Source of the DNA: Symsagittifera roscoffensis | Lineage: Eukaryota; Xenacoelomorpha; Acoela; Convolutidae | Direction: 5' to 3' | Assembly (NCBI RefSeq): GCF_963678635.1 | Contig: NW_026970820.1 | Location: 932,001 to 996,000 of the forward strand | Length of the DNA: 64,000 bases | In this document: positions 18,620-30,383 of the stretch, in pieces | Position numbering within the stretch: the first letter of the stretch is position 1 | Layout of the letters: every line of letters begins with the position of its first letter | Program-made: the position numbers and the translations under genes | The notes under the pieces: model-generated | Seen by the model: the letters and a program-made list of their open reading frames with translations, nothing else | Database searches by the model: none | What the model was told of the DNA's origin: nothing

Positions 18620-20327
18620 AACTGAGTAAACCTTCTAGCTCAGTACAGTAACGAGCACTCTAGCTACACTAGTCAACGCAGTAATTTCTGTGGAAAAAAT
18701 ACAACTGAATCTGCTTTTTTTCTAAAATAAGATTCCATTGTTTTTCGTTTCGTTAATAATTAGGATTGGATACTTTATTAGTTGAAACCGAACAAAAACA
18801 ACTATTAAAAATTTTTTTACCCCCTTCAACCAATTTCGACACAAAAATACCAGACGCCATTAGTCAAACTATGGTAAACCTGGTAAAGTCAAAAACAGGT
18901 TGTTCCAATCAACTTATTTCACTGAGCCACACTTTATGAACCTCTTCAGAATGAATTTCATAATCATAGACGTAAAGTTCCCATATTTAGAGAAAATGCG
19001 AAATAACACCTTTTTGGTTATATCAAAAAAGTGGAAAAGCCGGATAAAGTGGTCTTCAATCTTTCAGGAGCAAAATGTGACCTCAATAACGTATAATTGC
19101 AGTGTCAATTTAGGGTCGCATGGAAAATTATAGAACAGTTTTGCGAGCCAACTATGAGAAAGAGACTTTTTTTTCGGAATTTGGCTATTAGTATTTGTAG
19201 TAATTTATTTTTAAGTGGCCACAGAAAAAAACTTCTAAAAACCACAATTTATAACCTTTTTTGATAATATCCATTTTCTATAACCACTCTATACCTACTA
19301 AATTGAAAATGGCAAGCTCAAATTTGCCATCAAACCTCACTTTTTCTCATTTTTGAACAATTTTATTTTTTTGAAAAAAAATGTTGAGTCAGAAACGTTA
19401 AAAATCATTTTTTTTTTCAAAAAGTCAAAAAAAGCCGGTCCAATCGATCCATTTCACTAAGCTCAACTTCATGAATCTGTTTAGAATGGTTTTCATGACC
19501 AAAGACGTAAAATTTACCCAATTTGAGAAAAAGTGAAAAAAACACCTTTTTGGTTAACGCTAAAAAGTGAAAAAAATGGGAAAAGTGGTCTTAAAAATAA
19601 AACCATGGAAAAGTGGCATTAAGAAACTGCCATTATCTCGTCAATTCATGACCGCATGCAAAAAATTGGAAAGATTAAACGAGTCGTTACTGAGGACGAG
19701 ACTTTTTTTTAGGAATTTGGCTATTAGTATTTGTAGTAATATAGTAGTAACTGACAATAGGAAAAAAAATCATAAAAACCACAATTTTTAACCAATTTTG
19801 ATCGTTTAATACTCTGTACCTACTAAATCGACTATGGCAAGCTCAAATAAGCCATCGAAACTCACTTTTTCTCACTTTTGAACAATCTTATTTTTTTGAC
19901 AAAAAATGTTGAGTCAGAAACGTTAAAAATCATTTTTTTTCAAAAAGTCAAAAGAAGCTGGTCCAATCGATTCAATTCACTAAGCTGAACTTCATCAACC
20001 TGTTTAGAATGGTTTTCATGACCAAAGACGTAAAATTTACCCATTTTGAGAAAAGTCCAAAAAACACCTTTTTAGTTAACGCAAAAAAGTGGAAAAAGTG
20101 GGAAAAATGGTCTTCAAAATTAAACCATCGAAAAGTGGCATTAACAAACTGCCATTATTTCGTCAATTCAGACCCGCATGCAAAAAATTAGGAAGTTCTG
20201 ACGAAACGTTTTGGAGAACGTGAAAGTTTTCAGCAAAATGGTATATGTATATTTTTTATAGTACTTCTGCACGGGAGGGGCCCCTACCCCTCCCTAATTG
20301 CTTTTTTTGCTACACGCGACCATCTAG
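18620..20327 (+). repeat. Partial, diverged type A unit at the right edge of the island
   Basis: Similarity to type A units begins near 18620, matching about +730 of the next unit, and runs to CTAG at 20324-20327. Sub-repeats carry GCATG(C/G) at about 19118, 19654 and 20176. The terminal hairpin at 20273-20294 has arms GGGAGGGG and CCCCTCCC. The body is more diverged than in units further right, yet its last ~290 bp are almost identical to the end of the following unit. Confidence 0.85.
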
Positions 20328-22903
20328 AGGCAGAGCAGGCGCCCCACCCACCCAACCTGTCTGCTTCACCCACCCACCCAATCAGTCAGGATTTGTCCGC
20401 TTTTTCGTTTTTCCGATTCGATTCATTCCGTAGGTGAAATTGAGTTGTGATGTGCCCCAAGACATAGAGATTTGACGATCACGTGTCCCACTATTTGATA
20501 GATCATTCGAATAAGTTTTTTCTAATCGATTTGCTAATTCTGGGCTGGATATCAATATATATATATATGCCTTCCTCACAGATGTCAATGAAGCAAAAAG
20601 AGCACCGTGTAGGATCCATAATTATATCCCAAATGGACAATGCTAAGAAGCAGGAACCTTCGAAATATATTTCTATTAAATTAAGATACAATGTCTCATA
20701 AATGAAGTAAAAACGCTAGCGTCAGGTGTAAGTTTTCCAGGAAACTGTATCAACTGCATTGTAACAATACAATATAGCGGCTGCTCTCTAATTTTCTGCT
20801 CTATAATTGAGGTCGCGGATGCCCCTACCTGGGACCACAAGGGTCCCAGGAAGCATCCTATAGGGATTTAAGCATAAAATTTGCAATCATGAAAAGCAAA
20901 ACTCTAATCAGTTTTGACTGGCTATTTTCCATTTTTTATCTCTCTACAAAGGGTATATAATTGCAATTTTGTGTCAAAGAGCCTGTTAAACTATCAAACA
21001 AAACTTACAGTTAAATTATAAACTCATTACTTTTCCGTATTTGAAACAAAATGGTTTATTTTGAACTGCAGTTAAACCTTGTAACTCAGTGCAGTAACTA
21101 ACGAAGTGCACTCTAGCTACATATGTCAACACAGTAAATTATTTTAAAGAGGAAAACTGAATCTGGTTTTTCATTAAAAAAAACAACACTAGTCAACGCA
21201 GTAAATTCTTTAAAGAAAGGACCACTGAATCTGGTTTTTCGTTTGGTTTTTAATTAGGATTGCATAAGTTATTAATTGAAATCGAACAAAAACAACTAAA
21301 AACATCTTACCATTATTGATCAGTTTTGACCAACCTATTACAAAACCTCACTTATTTGACTGTGGCAAGCTCAAATAATCTATCAAAATGCACTTTTGCT
21401 TAAGTTTTTTTTTAAAGTTAAAAATGAAAAAAGGATCAAAAAGGAAAAACAAAATCGATTCTTTCATACTATCAAAACAATAGATGACAGACATTTTAGC
21501 CATAGACACACACCGAAGGAACCTGTTTACAAAAGGTCTTCATTTGCAAAGCCGAAAAACTGACCCGTTTCGAGAAAAGAGCAAAAAAAAACAATTTTGG
21601 CATCCTACGAAACTGCTAAAATCAAGAAAAAAGAAAAATGGCCTCGAAAAAGAAGACATTAGAAAATAGTAACAAACTGGCATCACTCTATACATTCAGA
21701 ATGTCATGCAAAAAAAAAAACCTAAAAAGATTTCGGGAAGATTTTTGAACAGATAAGTCTCTCAGGAATTTTGGCAGTACTATTTATACTACTATAGTAT
21801 TGAATAAAGTCAAAATAAAAAGTCTTAAAAACGAACACTTCTTAACAATTTTGACAAATAAATGATCAAAACGTACTAAGTTGACTATGAGAAGCCCGAA
21901 TATTTCATCAAAAACTGTTTTTGAATACTTTTGGAATTTTTATTCATTTTCGACCAAAAAAAGTTCAAGTTAAAATTCAAAAAAATCTATTTTTTTCAAA
22001 AAATCAAAAAAAATGGCGCCAATCTATTTTATCCATAGAAACACACTCTAGGGAAGGTTTTAGAAAGACTCTGATGTCCAAAGCCGACAAATTACTCATT
22101 TTGAGAAAAGGGCAAAAAACCATTTTTGGCTCCCTACCAAAGCTGGAGAAATCGGGTAAAATGGTATTGAAAAATAAACCATCGAAAATTGGCAATTACA
22201 AACTGCCAGTCTTCTATCCATATAGGGCCTCAAGCAAAAACTTAGAGAAAAATCCAGCGGAAATATTTGATAACAGACCAGTTTCTCCTGACTTTTGGAA
22301 TTTTTTTTTGTATACTGTAGTATTAAATATAGTGAAGTCTAAAAGTCGTAAAAACTACAATTTTTGTTCATTTTTGACAATTTAATGATCGAAAGCCACT
22401 ATATTGGCTACGGCAAGCTCAAATATATTATCAGAATGCATTTTTTCTCACTTTTGAAATTTTTTATTTTTTTGAGGAAAAATGTTGAGTCAGAAAAGGG
22501 AAAAATGGAATTTTTTAAAAAAGTCAAAAAAAATTGTTCCCTTCAAATTAATTCATTAGGCCACAATTTAGGAACCTGTTTAAAACGGTTTTCAAGTCCA
22601 AAGCCGTAAAACTTACCCATTTTGAGAAAAGTTGAAAAAACACCTTTTTAGTTAACGCAAAAAAGTGGAAAAAGTGGGAAAAATGGTCTTCAAAATGAAA
22701 CCATCGAAAAGTGGCATTAACAAACTGCCATTATTTCGTCAATTCAGACCCGCATGCAAAAAATTAGGAAGTTCTGACGAAACGTTTTGGAGAACGTGAA
22801 AGTTTTCAGCAAAATGGTATATGTATATTTTTTATAGTACTTCTGCACGGGAGGGGCCCCTACCCCTCCCTAATTGCTTTTTTTGCTACACGCGACCATC
22901 TAG
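20328..22903 (+). repeat. Satellite unit 1, type A (diverged subtype), 2,576 bp
   Basis: Starts after CTAG with AGGCAGAGCAGG and CCCACCC runs. Internal hairpin 20818-20857 (GATGC outer pair, CCTGGGACC/GGTCCCAGG inner pair). Terminal hairpin 22849-22870 (GGGAGGGG/CCCCTCCC), CTAG 22900-22903. This is the longest unit and has a diverged middle (21.4-22.4 kb). No gene. Confidence 0.88.
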
Positions 22904-25382
22904 CCGGTCAGGTCTGCGTCCCACCCGCCCTCCGTGACTAATCTTGCTTCCGAGAAATATCATTTGTTTCACCTTTACCCCATCTCAGGTCAGTTACTCT
23001 TGAAAAAAGTCCTACTTGAAACGTTCGCATTCACTTTGCCCCCTACGGGCGCAATGGTGAAGCCGATTTTTTTCTTCTCACTGAACTTCTTCTCCGAACA
23101 GTTCACATAAAACATTACTATGGTTTTATCTGAAATTTGCCGTGTCCCGCTGCGACTCCGACTTTTTTCACGTCACTGGTGTTCCAAAAACAGGACCACA
23201 TGAGATTCCCATTCAGATACTGTCTCAATTTTGAAAAACTGATTTGATTTTTTTTGCCGTTTTTCGCAAAATAAACTAATTACTTCATTCGAATTTTAAA
23301 AAAATACCGAAAAACACTTAAAGATAGCAAGACATTATTGTGACTGTCGTCTATATCTGTTCTCTTTGTTGGAGGTCAATGATGCTCCCTATGTGGGACC
23401 ACAAGGGTCCCAGGGAGCATCAGTAAAGGCTTTGGATAGTATGCCATTTTTGATTAAGACAAAATCTTTGGCCAATTGTGTTTTTTTTCACAGTCCCTTA
23501 TCCACTGCAAATGTAAAGACTAATTTTTGTTTGAAGTTTTAAAAAATAATAATAACCTTTTCATTTGTGATGACTCGTATCACTCATAAATCAATGGAAG
23601 ACTCTGACTAATCTTCTCAAGCATGGAAATACATCAAAAAGAAAAAACGATTCTGGTTATTTCATACTGCTTTTTTTGTTAAATTTCAGATAGATTTTGA
23701 AAACTCTTTCTTCAAATTGTATGTCTGCCGAAAAAGAACAAAAATTACAAACTGAAACCATTTTGGTTAAATCAAGGCTCTTCACCCACCAGACTCGAAA
23801 TTGCGAAGCTGAAACGAACAATCGACAGCCCATTTTATAAGTTTCGTTTTATTTTTTTAAAACATGTGTCATATATTTTGAAAAGCAATTTATTGAAGTA
23901 TCATTTTTTACCAGAAAAGTAAGTCCGAAAAAATACAGATTTTTAAATACTGTCAAAAAATAAGGTGGCAAGTAGTTTTACCAATGGAATCATAGTATAT
24001 GATTAGGTTCAAAATAGGTTTCATTACCATTGACTAGACGCTTACTCAATTTGAGAAATGTCCTTAATAACTTTTTTGGAAACATAAAAAACGGATAATG
24101 GAAAAGTTTTCTTCAAACTTATAGAAAATAATTTTATGAGAAAAACCATTACTAATATCACGTGTAAATTACGAGAATAGATTCAGGCCACATGCAAAAT
24201 TTCAGCAGAAGCACTCAAGCAATTTTGTGAACGAAACAATTGTTCCAGAAATTGACAAAGTAGTATATACACCAATTTAACCATAAATCGTCAAAATAAA
24301 AAAATCGCAAAAACTACACATTTTATCCAATTTTGACTTTTAAATACTCTATACCGACTAAATTGACTATGCTAAGCTCGAATCAACCATCAGAAACCAT
24401 TTTTAATTGTTCTGCATTTTTTAAGTTTTTTTCCATCAAAAAGTTGAGTCAGAAATGGGAAAAAGGTTTTTTTTTCAGAAAAACAAAAAAAAAGTTGTTC
24501 AAAATCAACTAGAAATATAAGCCATTATTTTTGAACCTGCTCAGAATGGTTTTGGTGACCGAAGCCGTAAAAAGTACCCAATTCGAGGAAATTCGAAAAA
24601 ACTCTTTTTTCAGCACTTTGAAAAAGTGGAAAAATGTAAAAAATAGTCTTCAAACAAATAGGATGAAAAAGTGATCAGTAAAAGCATCGATGCCGTGTCA
24701 AATGAGGATTGCATGCCAATTTTTGAAACAATCCAACGGGTTTTTTTAAAGAACGAAACCATTTTTTGACAATTTTAGTAGTAGTATTTACACTAATTAG
24801 TACCATATATGGTCAAAATTCAAAAATACAAAAAACTACAATTTTCATCCAATTTTGACCTTCAAATACTCTATACCCACTAAATTGACTATCGGGAGCT
24901 CGAATCAACCATAAAAAACCACTTTTAATCACTTTCAAAATTTTTTTATTTTTTAAATCAAAATGTTGAGTCAGAAATAGGAAAAAACAATTTTTTTCAA
25001 AAAGTCAAGAAAAGTTGTCCCAATTGAATAAACTCACTAAGCCACACTCTATGAACCTGTTCAGAATGGTTTTCATGACCAAAGCCGTAAAAAGTACCCA
25101 ATTTGAGAAACTTCGAAAAATCACCTTTTAGTTAACTCAAAAAAGTGGAAAAATTGGGTAAAATGGGCTTCAAACCGATAGGATCGAAAAGTGACCTTTA
25201 TAAGATATGATTGCCGTGTCAAATTAGGGCCGCATGCAAAAAATTAGAAAAATTCAACGAAACGTTTTTGAGAACTCGACAAATTTGGTCGTTTTGTTAA
25301 AGGTTAAATTTTAGAAATTTTTTGTCCGGAAGGGGCCCCTTCCCCTTCCTAAATGCTTTTTATGCTACACGCGACCATCTAG
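22904..25382 (+). repeat. Satellite unit 2, type B, 2,479 bp
   Basis: Starts CCGGTCAGGTCTGCG. Internal hairpin 23381-23421 has outer arms GATGCTCCCT and AGGGAGCATC and inner TGGGACC/GGTCCCA. Two ~515-bp sub-repeats lie in the 3' half (anchors about 24537 and 25057). Terminal hairpin 25328-25349 with loop CCCCTT; CTAG 25379-25382. Confidence 0.9.
23381..23421 (+). other. Internal hairpin, type B form (example)
   Basis: A 41-nt hairpin about +478 from the unit start: 10-bp outer stem, 3-nt bulge, 7-bp inner stem TGGGACC/GGTCCCA, loop ACAAG. One copy sits at the corresponding position in every B unit. Confidence 0.85.
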
Positions 25383-25396
25383 AGGAAATTGTTTCG

Positions 25397-25432
25397 CCCC
25401 ACCCACCCGACCTAAGCCTTTACCCACCCACC
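25397..25432 (-). other. G-quadruplex-capable tract at type A unit start (example)
   Basis: The minus strand has five G-runs of three or more (GGGTGGG, then GGGTGGGTGGGG) within 36 nt, about 15 nt after CTAG. This is present at the start of each A unit. Folding is predicted from the pattern only. Confidence 0.5.
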
Positions 25433-27830
25433 TGATCAGTCAGGCCGCTTCCACGTCGTCTTTTTAAATTTGATTAATTCCGTAGCTGGAATCGATTAAT
25501 GGTATTGCCTAAGAAATAAAAGATTGACAGACACGACTGTTTGATAGAGACTTTTTCGGATCTTTTTTTCTAATACATTTTCAAAATTATTTCCTGAAAA
25601 TAATCATGCGCCTTCATCACATATGTCATCGAAGCAAATAGAGTATCGTGTTGGTTCCATAAATGTATCCCAGTATCCACAATGCTAAGAAGCAGGAAAA
25701 CTAAAATACCTTTCTATTAAATTTGAGATTCAATGTCTCCTGAAGGAAAAGAAAACGCTCTCCTAGGGTGCAAGTTTTCCGCAAAAACTGTATAAGCTGA
25801 AACATAACAGCACAACATATCGGCTGCTCTCTATTTCTCTGCTCTTTATTCGAGGTCCCGGATGCCCCTACCTGGGACCACAAGGGTCCCAGGGCGCATC
25901 CTATAGGGATTGAAGCATCAAACGTACAATCATGAAATGAGAAATTATAATCACTTATTACAATTTTCCATATTTCATTTTGCTCAGCAATCAATAAACT
26001 GTTGTATTTTTAACTTGAAGAGCCTGTTATATTATCAAACAAAATTTTTCGATAAAAATTACATTTTCTTTTAGTTTTTCAAACAATATTTTACAATTTG
26101 AAACAAAAAGAAAACCCTGAATTTCTTTGCAGTAACTAAGTCAATGCACTGTAGCTACACTAGTGAATGTAAAACATAGTTAAAAAAACGGACAACTGAA
26201 TCTGGTTTTTTAAATTTAATGTTTTTTTGTTTGGCTTTTAAATAGGATCACGTCAATTAATAATTGAAATTGAGCAAACAAGAATATAACACTCGCAATT
26301 TTTGTTCAAAATTGACTAGAAAAATGATCAAACCACTCTATATTGCCTATGGCAAGCTCAAAACATCCATCAAAAACCACTTTTGTTCACTTTTAAAATT
26401 GAATTTTTTTTCGACCAAAAAAAGTTAGAGATGAAATTGAAAAAAAACGAAAATTTACCTAATTTGAAAAAATTCGTGTCAAATTGCCTTATCCATAGAA
26501 ACACTTTCTATGAACCTATTCAGAAAGGTTTTGTTGAGCAATGCCGAAAAAATTGCCCCTTTTGAGAAAAATTCAAAAAACACATTTTTGGTTAACTCAA
26601 AAAAGTAGAAAAAGTGGGAAAAGGGGTCTTCAAAATGAAACCATCCAAAAGTGGCATTAACTAACTGCCATTTTTTTGTAAATTCAGACCCGCATACAAA
26701 AAATTACGAAGATCGTACGTAAAGTTTTTGAGAACAGATTAGTTTCTCCGGAATTTTGGTAGTACTAATTTCATTACTGTACTTATAATTAAAGTCAAAT
26801 CAAAAGTCGTAAAAACTTCAATTTTTAATCAATTTTGACAAATAAATGATCAAAACCCACTAAATTGGCTATAGCAAGTTCGATTCTACCATCAGAAACC
26901 ATTTTTTCCCATTTCTGAAAATTTTCATTTTTTAAAAAATAAATGTTGAGTCACAAACGGGAAAAATCAAACTTTTTCAAAAATTCAAAAAAATTGATCC
27001 ATTTAAACTAATTCATCAGGCAACACGTTAGGAACCTGTTCAGAATGGTTTCCATGATCAAAGCAGCAAATGTCACCCATTTTGAGAAAAGTCGAAAAAA
27101 CACCTTTTTAGTTAACTCAAAAAAGTGGAAAAAGTGGAGAAAGGGGTCTTCAAAACGAAACCATCCAAAAGTGGCATTAACTAACTGCCATTTTTTTGTG
27201 AATTCAGACCCGCATGCAAAAATTTACGAAAATCCTACGTGAAGTTTTTGAGAACAGATTAGTTTCTCGGGAATTTTGGTAGTACTATTTTTATTACTAT
27301 AATTATAATTAAAGTCAAAACTAAAAGTCGTAAAAACTACAATTTTTAATCAATTTTGACAAATTAAAGATCAAAACGCACTAGATTGGCTATGGCAAGT
27401 TCGAATGTACCATCAGAAACCATTTTTTCCCATTTTTGAAAATTTTCATTTTTTTGAAATTAAATGTTGAGTCACAAACGGGAAAAAACAAATTTTTTCA
27501 AAAAGTCAAAAAAAAATGTTCCATTTAAACTTATCCATTAGGTCACACGTTGGGAACCTGTTCAGAATGGTTTTCATGATCATAGCAGCAAAATTTACCC
27601 ATTTTGAGAAAAGTCAAAAAAACACCTTTTTAGTTAACTCAAAAAAGTGGAAAAAGTGGGAAAAAGGGTCTTCAAAATGAAACCATCCAAAAGTGGCATT
27701 AACAAACTGCCATTATTTTCTAAATTCAGACCCGCATGCAAAAAATTAGGAAATTCTGACGTGCGGTTTTGCAGAAGTCGATAGTTTCTGGGCATTAGTA
27801 ACAACGTAAAAAATTTTTTGCTTTTTGACC

Positions 27831-27885
27831 GGAAGGGGCCCCTACCCCTTCCTAATTTCTTTTTGTGCTACACGCGACCATCTAG
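27831..27885 (+). other. Terminal hairpin plus CTAG, type A/B form (example)
   Basis: Arms GGAAGGGG and CCCCTTCC (8 bp) with loop CCCCTA, a 29-nt spacer ending in CGCGACCAT, then CTAG. The same layout recurs at the end of every A and B unit. In the diverged left units the arms read GGGAGGGG and CCCCTCCC. Confidence 0.85.
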
Positions 27886-30383
27886 AGGAAATTGTTTCGC
27901 CCCACCCACCCGACCTATAATTTTACCCACCCACCTGATCAGTCAGTCCGCTTCCACGTCGTTTTTGAAATTTGATTCATTCCGTAGCTGGAATTGATTA
28001 ATGGTTTTCCCTAATACATGAAACTTTGACAGACAGATATCCAACTATTTGATAGAGCATTTTTCGAATCACTTCTTCGAATAGATTTTCAAAAAAAGCC
28101 TAAAAAAATCATGCGCTTTTATTACATATGTCATCGAAGCAAAAAGAGTACCGTGTTGGTTCCATAAATGGCTCCCAGTACCCACAATGCTAAGATGCAG
28201 GAAAAATACCTTTCTATTAAATTTGAGATACAATGTCTCATGAAGGAAATGGAAACGCTATCCTAGGGTGCAGGTTTTCTGAAAAAATGGTATCAGCTGA
28301 AACATAACAGCACAACATAGCGGCTGCTCTCTATTTCTCTGCTCTTTATTCGAGGTCCCGGATGCCCCTACCTGGGACCACAAGGGTCCCAGGGCGCATC
28401 CTATAGGGATTAAAGCATCAAACGTACAATCATGAAATGAGAAATTCTAATCACTTATTACAATGTTCCATATTTCATTTTGCTCAGCAATCAGTAAACT
28501 GTTGTATTTTTAACTTGAAGAGCCTATTATATTATCAAACAAAATTTTTCGATAAAAATTACATTTTCTTTTAGTTTTTCAAACAATATTTTACAATTTG
28601 AAACAAAAAGAAACCTTGCATTTCTTTGCAGTAACTAAGTCAGTGCACTGTAGCTACACTAGTGAATGTAAAACATAGTTAAAAAAACGGACAACTGAAT
28701 CTGGTTTTTTAAATTTAATGTTTTTTTGTTCGGCTTTTAAATAGGATCACGTCAATTAATAATTGAAATTGAGCAAAGACAAGAATATAACACTCGCAAT
28801 TTTTGTTCAATATTGACTAGAAAAATGATCAAACCACTCTATATTGCCTATGGCAAGCTCAAAACATCCATCAAAAACCACTTTTGTTCACTTTTAAAAT
28901 TGAATTATTTTTCGACCAAAAAAAGTTAGAGATGAAATTGAAAAAAAAACGAAAATTTACTTAATTTGAAAAACTTGGTGTCAAACTGCCTTATCCAAAG
29001 AAACACTTTCTATGAACCTATTCAGAAAGGTTTTGTTGAGCAATGCCGAAAAAATTACCCCTTTTGAGAAAAATTCAAAAAACACATTTTTGGTTAACTC
29101 AAAAAAGTGGAAAAAGTGGGAAAAGCGGTCTTCAAAACGAAACCATCCAAAAGTTGCATTAACTAACTGCCATTATTTTTAAAATTCAGACCCGCATGCA
29201 AAAAATAACGAAAATCCTACGGGAACTTTTTGAGAACAGATTAGTTTCTCCGGAATTTTGGTAGTACTGTTTTTATTACTATAATTATAATTAAAGTCAA
29301 ATCTAAAAGTCGTAAAAACTACAATTTTTAATCAATTTTGACAAATAAATGATCAAAACCCACTAAATTGGCTATGGCAAGTTCGAATATACCATCAGAA
29401 ACCATTTTTTCCCACTTTTGAAAATTTTCATTTTTTTTCAAACGGGAGTCACAAACGGGAAAAACCATATTTTTTCAAATGTCAAAAACAGTTGTTCTTT
29501 TCAAGTTAGTTCATAAGGTCACAAGTTATGAACCTGTTCAGAATGGTTCTCATGTTCAAAGCCATACAAATTACCCATTTTGAGAAAAATTCAAAAAACA
29601 CCTTTTTGGTTACCTCAAAAAAGTGGAAAAAGTGGAGAAAGGTGTCTTCAAAACGAAACCATCCAAAAGTGGCATTAACTAACTGCTATTTTTTTGTGAA
29701 TTCAGACCCGCATGCAAAAATTTACGAAAATCCTACGTGAAGTTTTTGAGAACAGATTAGTTTCTCGGGAATTTTGGTAGTACTATTTTTATTACTATAA
29801 TAATAATTAAAGTCAAAACTAAAAGTGGTAAAAACTACAATTTTTAATCAATTTTGACAAATTAATGATCAAAACCCACTAAATTGGCTATGGCAAGTTC
29901 GAATGTACCATCAGAAACCATTTTTTCCCATTTTTGAAAATTTTCATTTTTTTGAAATTAAATGTTGAGTCACAAACGGGAAAAAACAAATTTTTTCAAA
30001 AAGTCAAAAAAAAATATTCCATTTAAACTAACTCATCAGGCCACACGTTAGGAACCTGTTCAGAATGGTTTTCATGATCAAAGCAGCAAAAGTCACCCAT
30101 TTTGAGAAAAGTCGAAAAAACACCTTTTTAGTTAACTCAAAAAAGTGGAAAAAGTGGGAAAAGGGGTCTTCAAAATGAAACCATCCAAAAATGGCATTAA
30201 CAAACTGCCATTATTTTCCAAATTCAGACCCGCATGCAAAAAATTAGGAAATTCTGACGTGCGGTTTAGCAGAACTCGATAGTTACTAGGAATATTTACC
30301 ACTGTAAAAAATTTATTGCCTTTTGACCGGAAGGGGCCCCTACCCCTTCCTAATCGCTTTTTGTGCTACACGCGACCATCTAG
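27886..30383 (+). repeat. Satellite unit 4, type A, 2,498 bp
   Basis: Closest relative of units 12 and 19 in its first kilobase. Internal hairpin 28361-28400. Sub-repeat anchors at about 29018, 29533 and 30055. Terminal hairpin 30329-30350, CTAG 30380-30383. Phased A-tracts are clear at 30139-30162. Confidence 0.92.

Larger units (their letters stand above)
25383..27885 (+). repeat. Satellite unit 3, type A, 2,503 bp
   Basis: Starts AGGAAATTGTTTCG then CCCCACCCACCC. Internal hairpin 25861-25900. Three ~520-bp sub-repeats fill the 3' half (anchors about 26515, 27034, 27557). Terminal hairpin 27831-27852 (GGAAGGGG/CCCCTTCC), CTAG 27882-27885. No gene. Confidence 0.92.
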
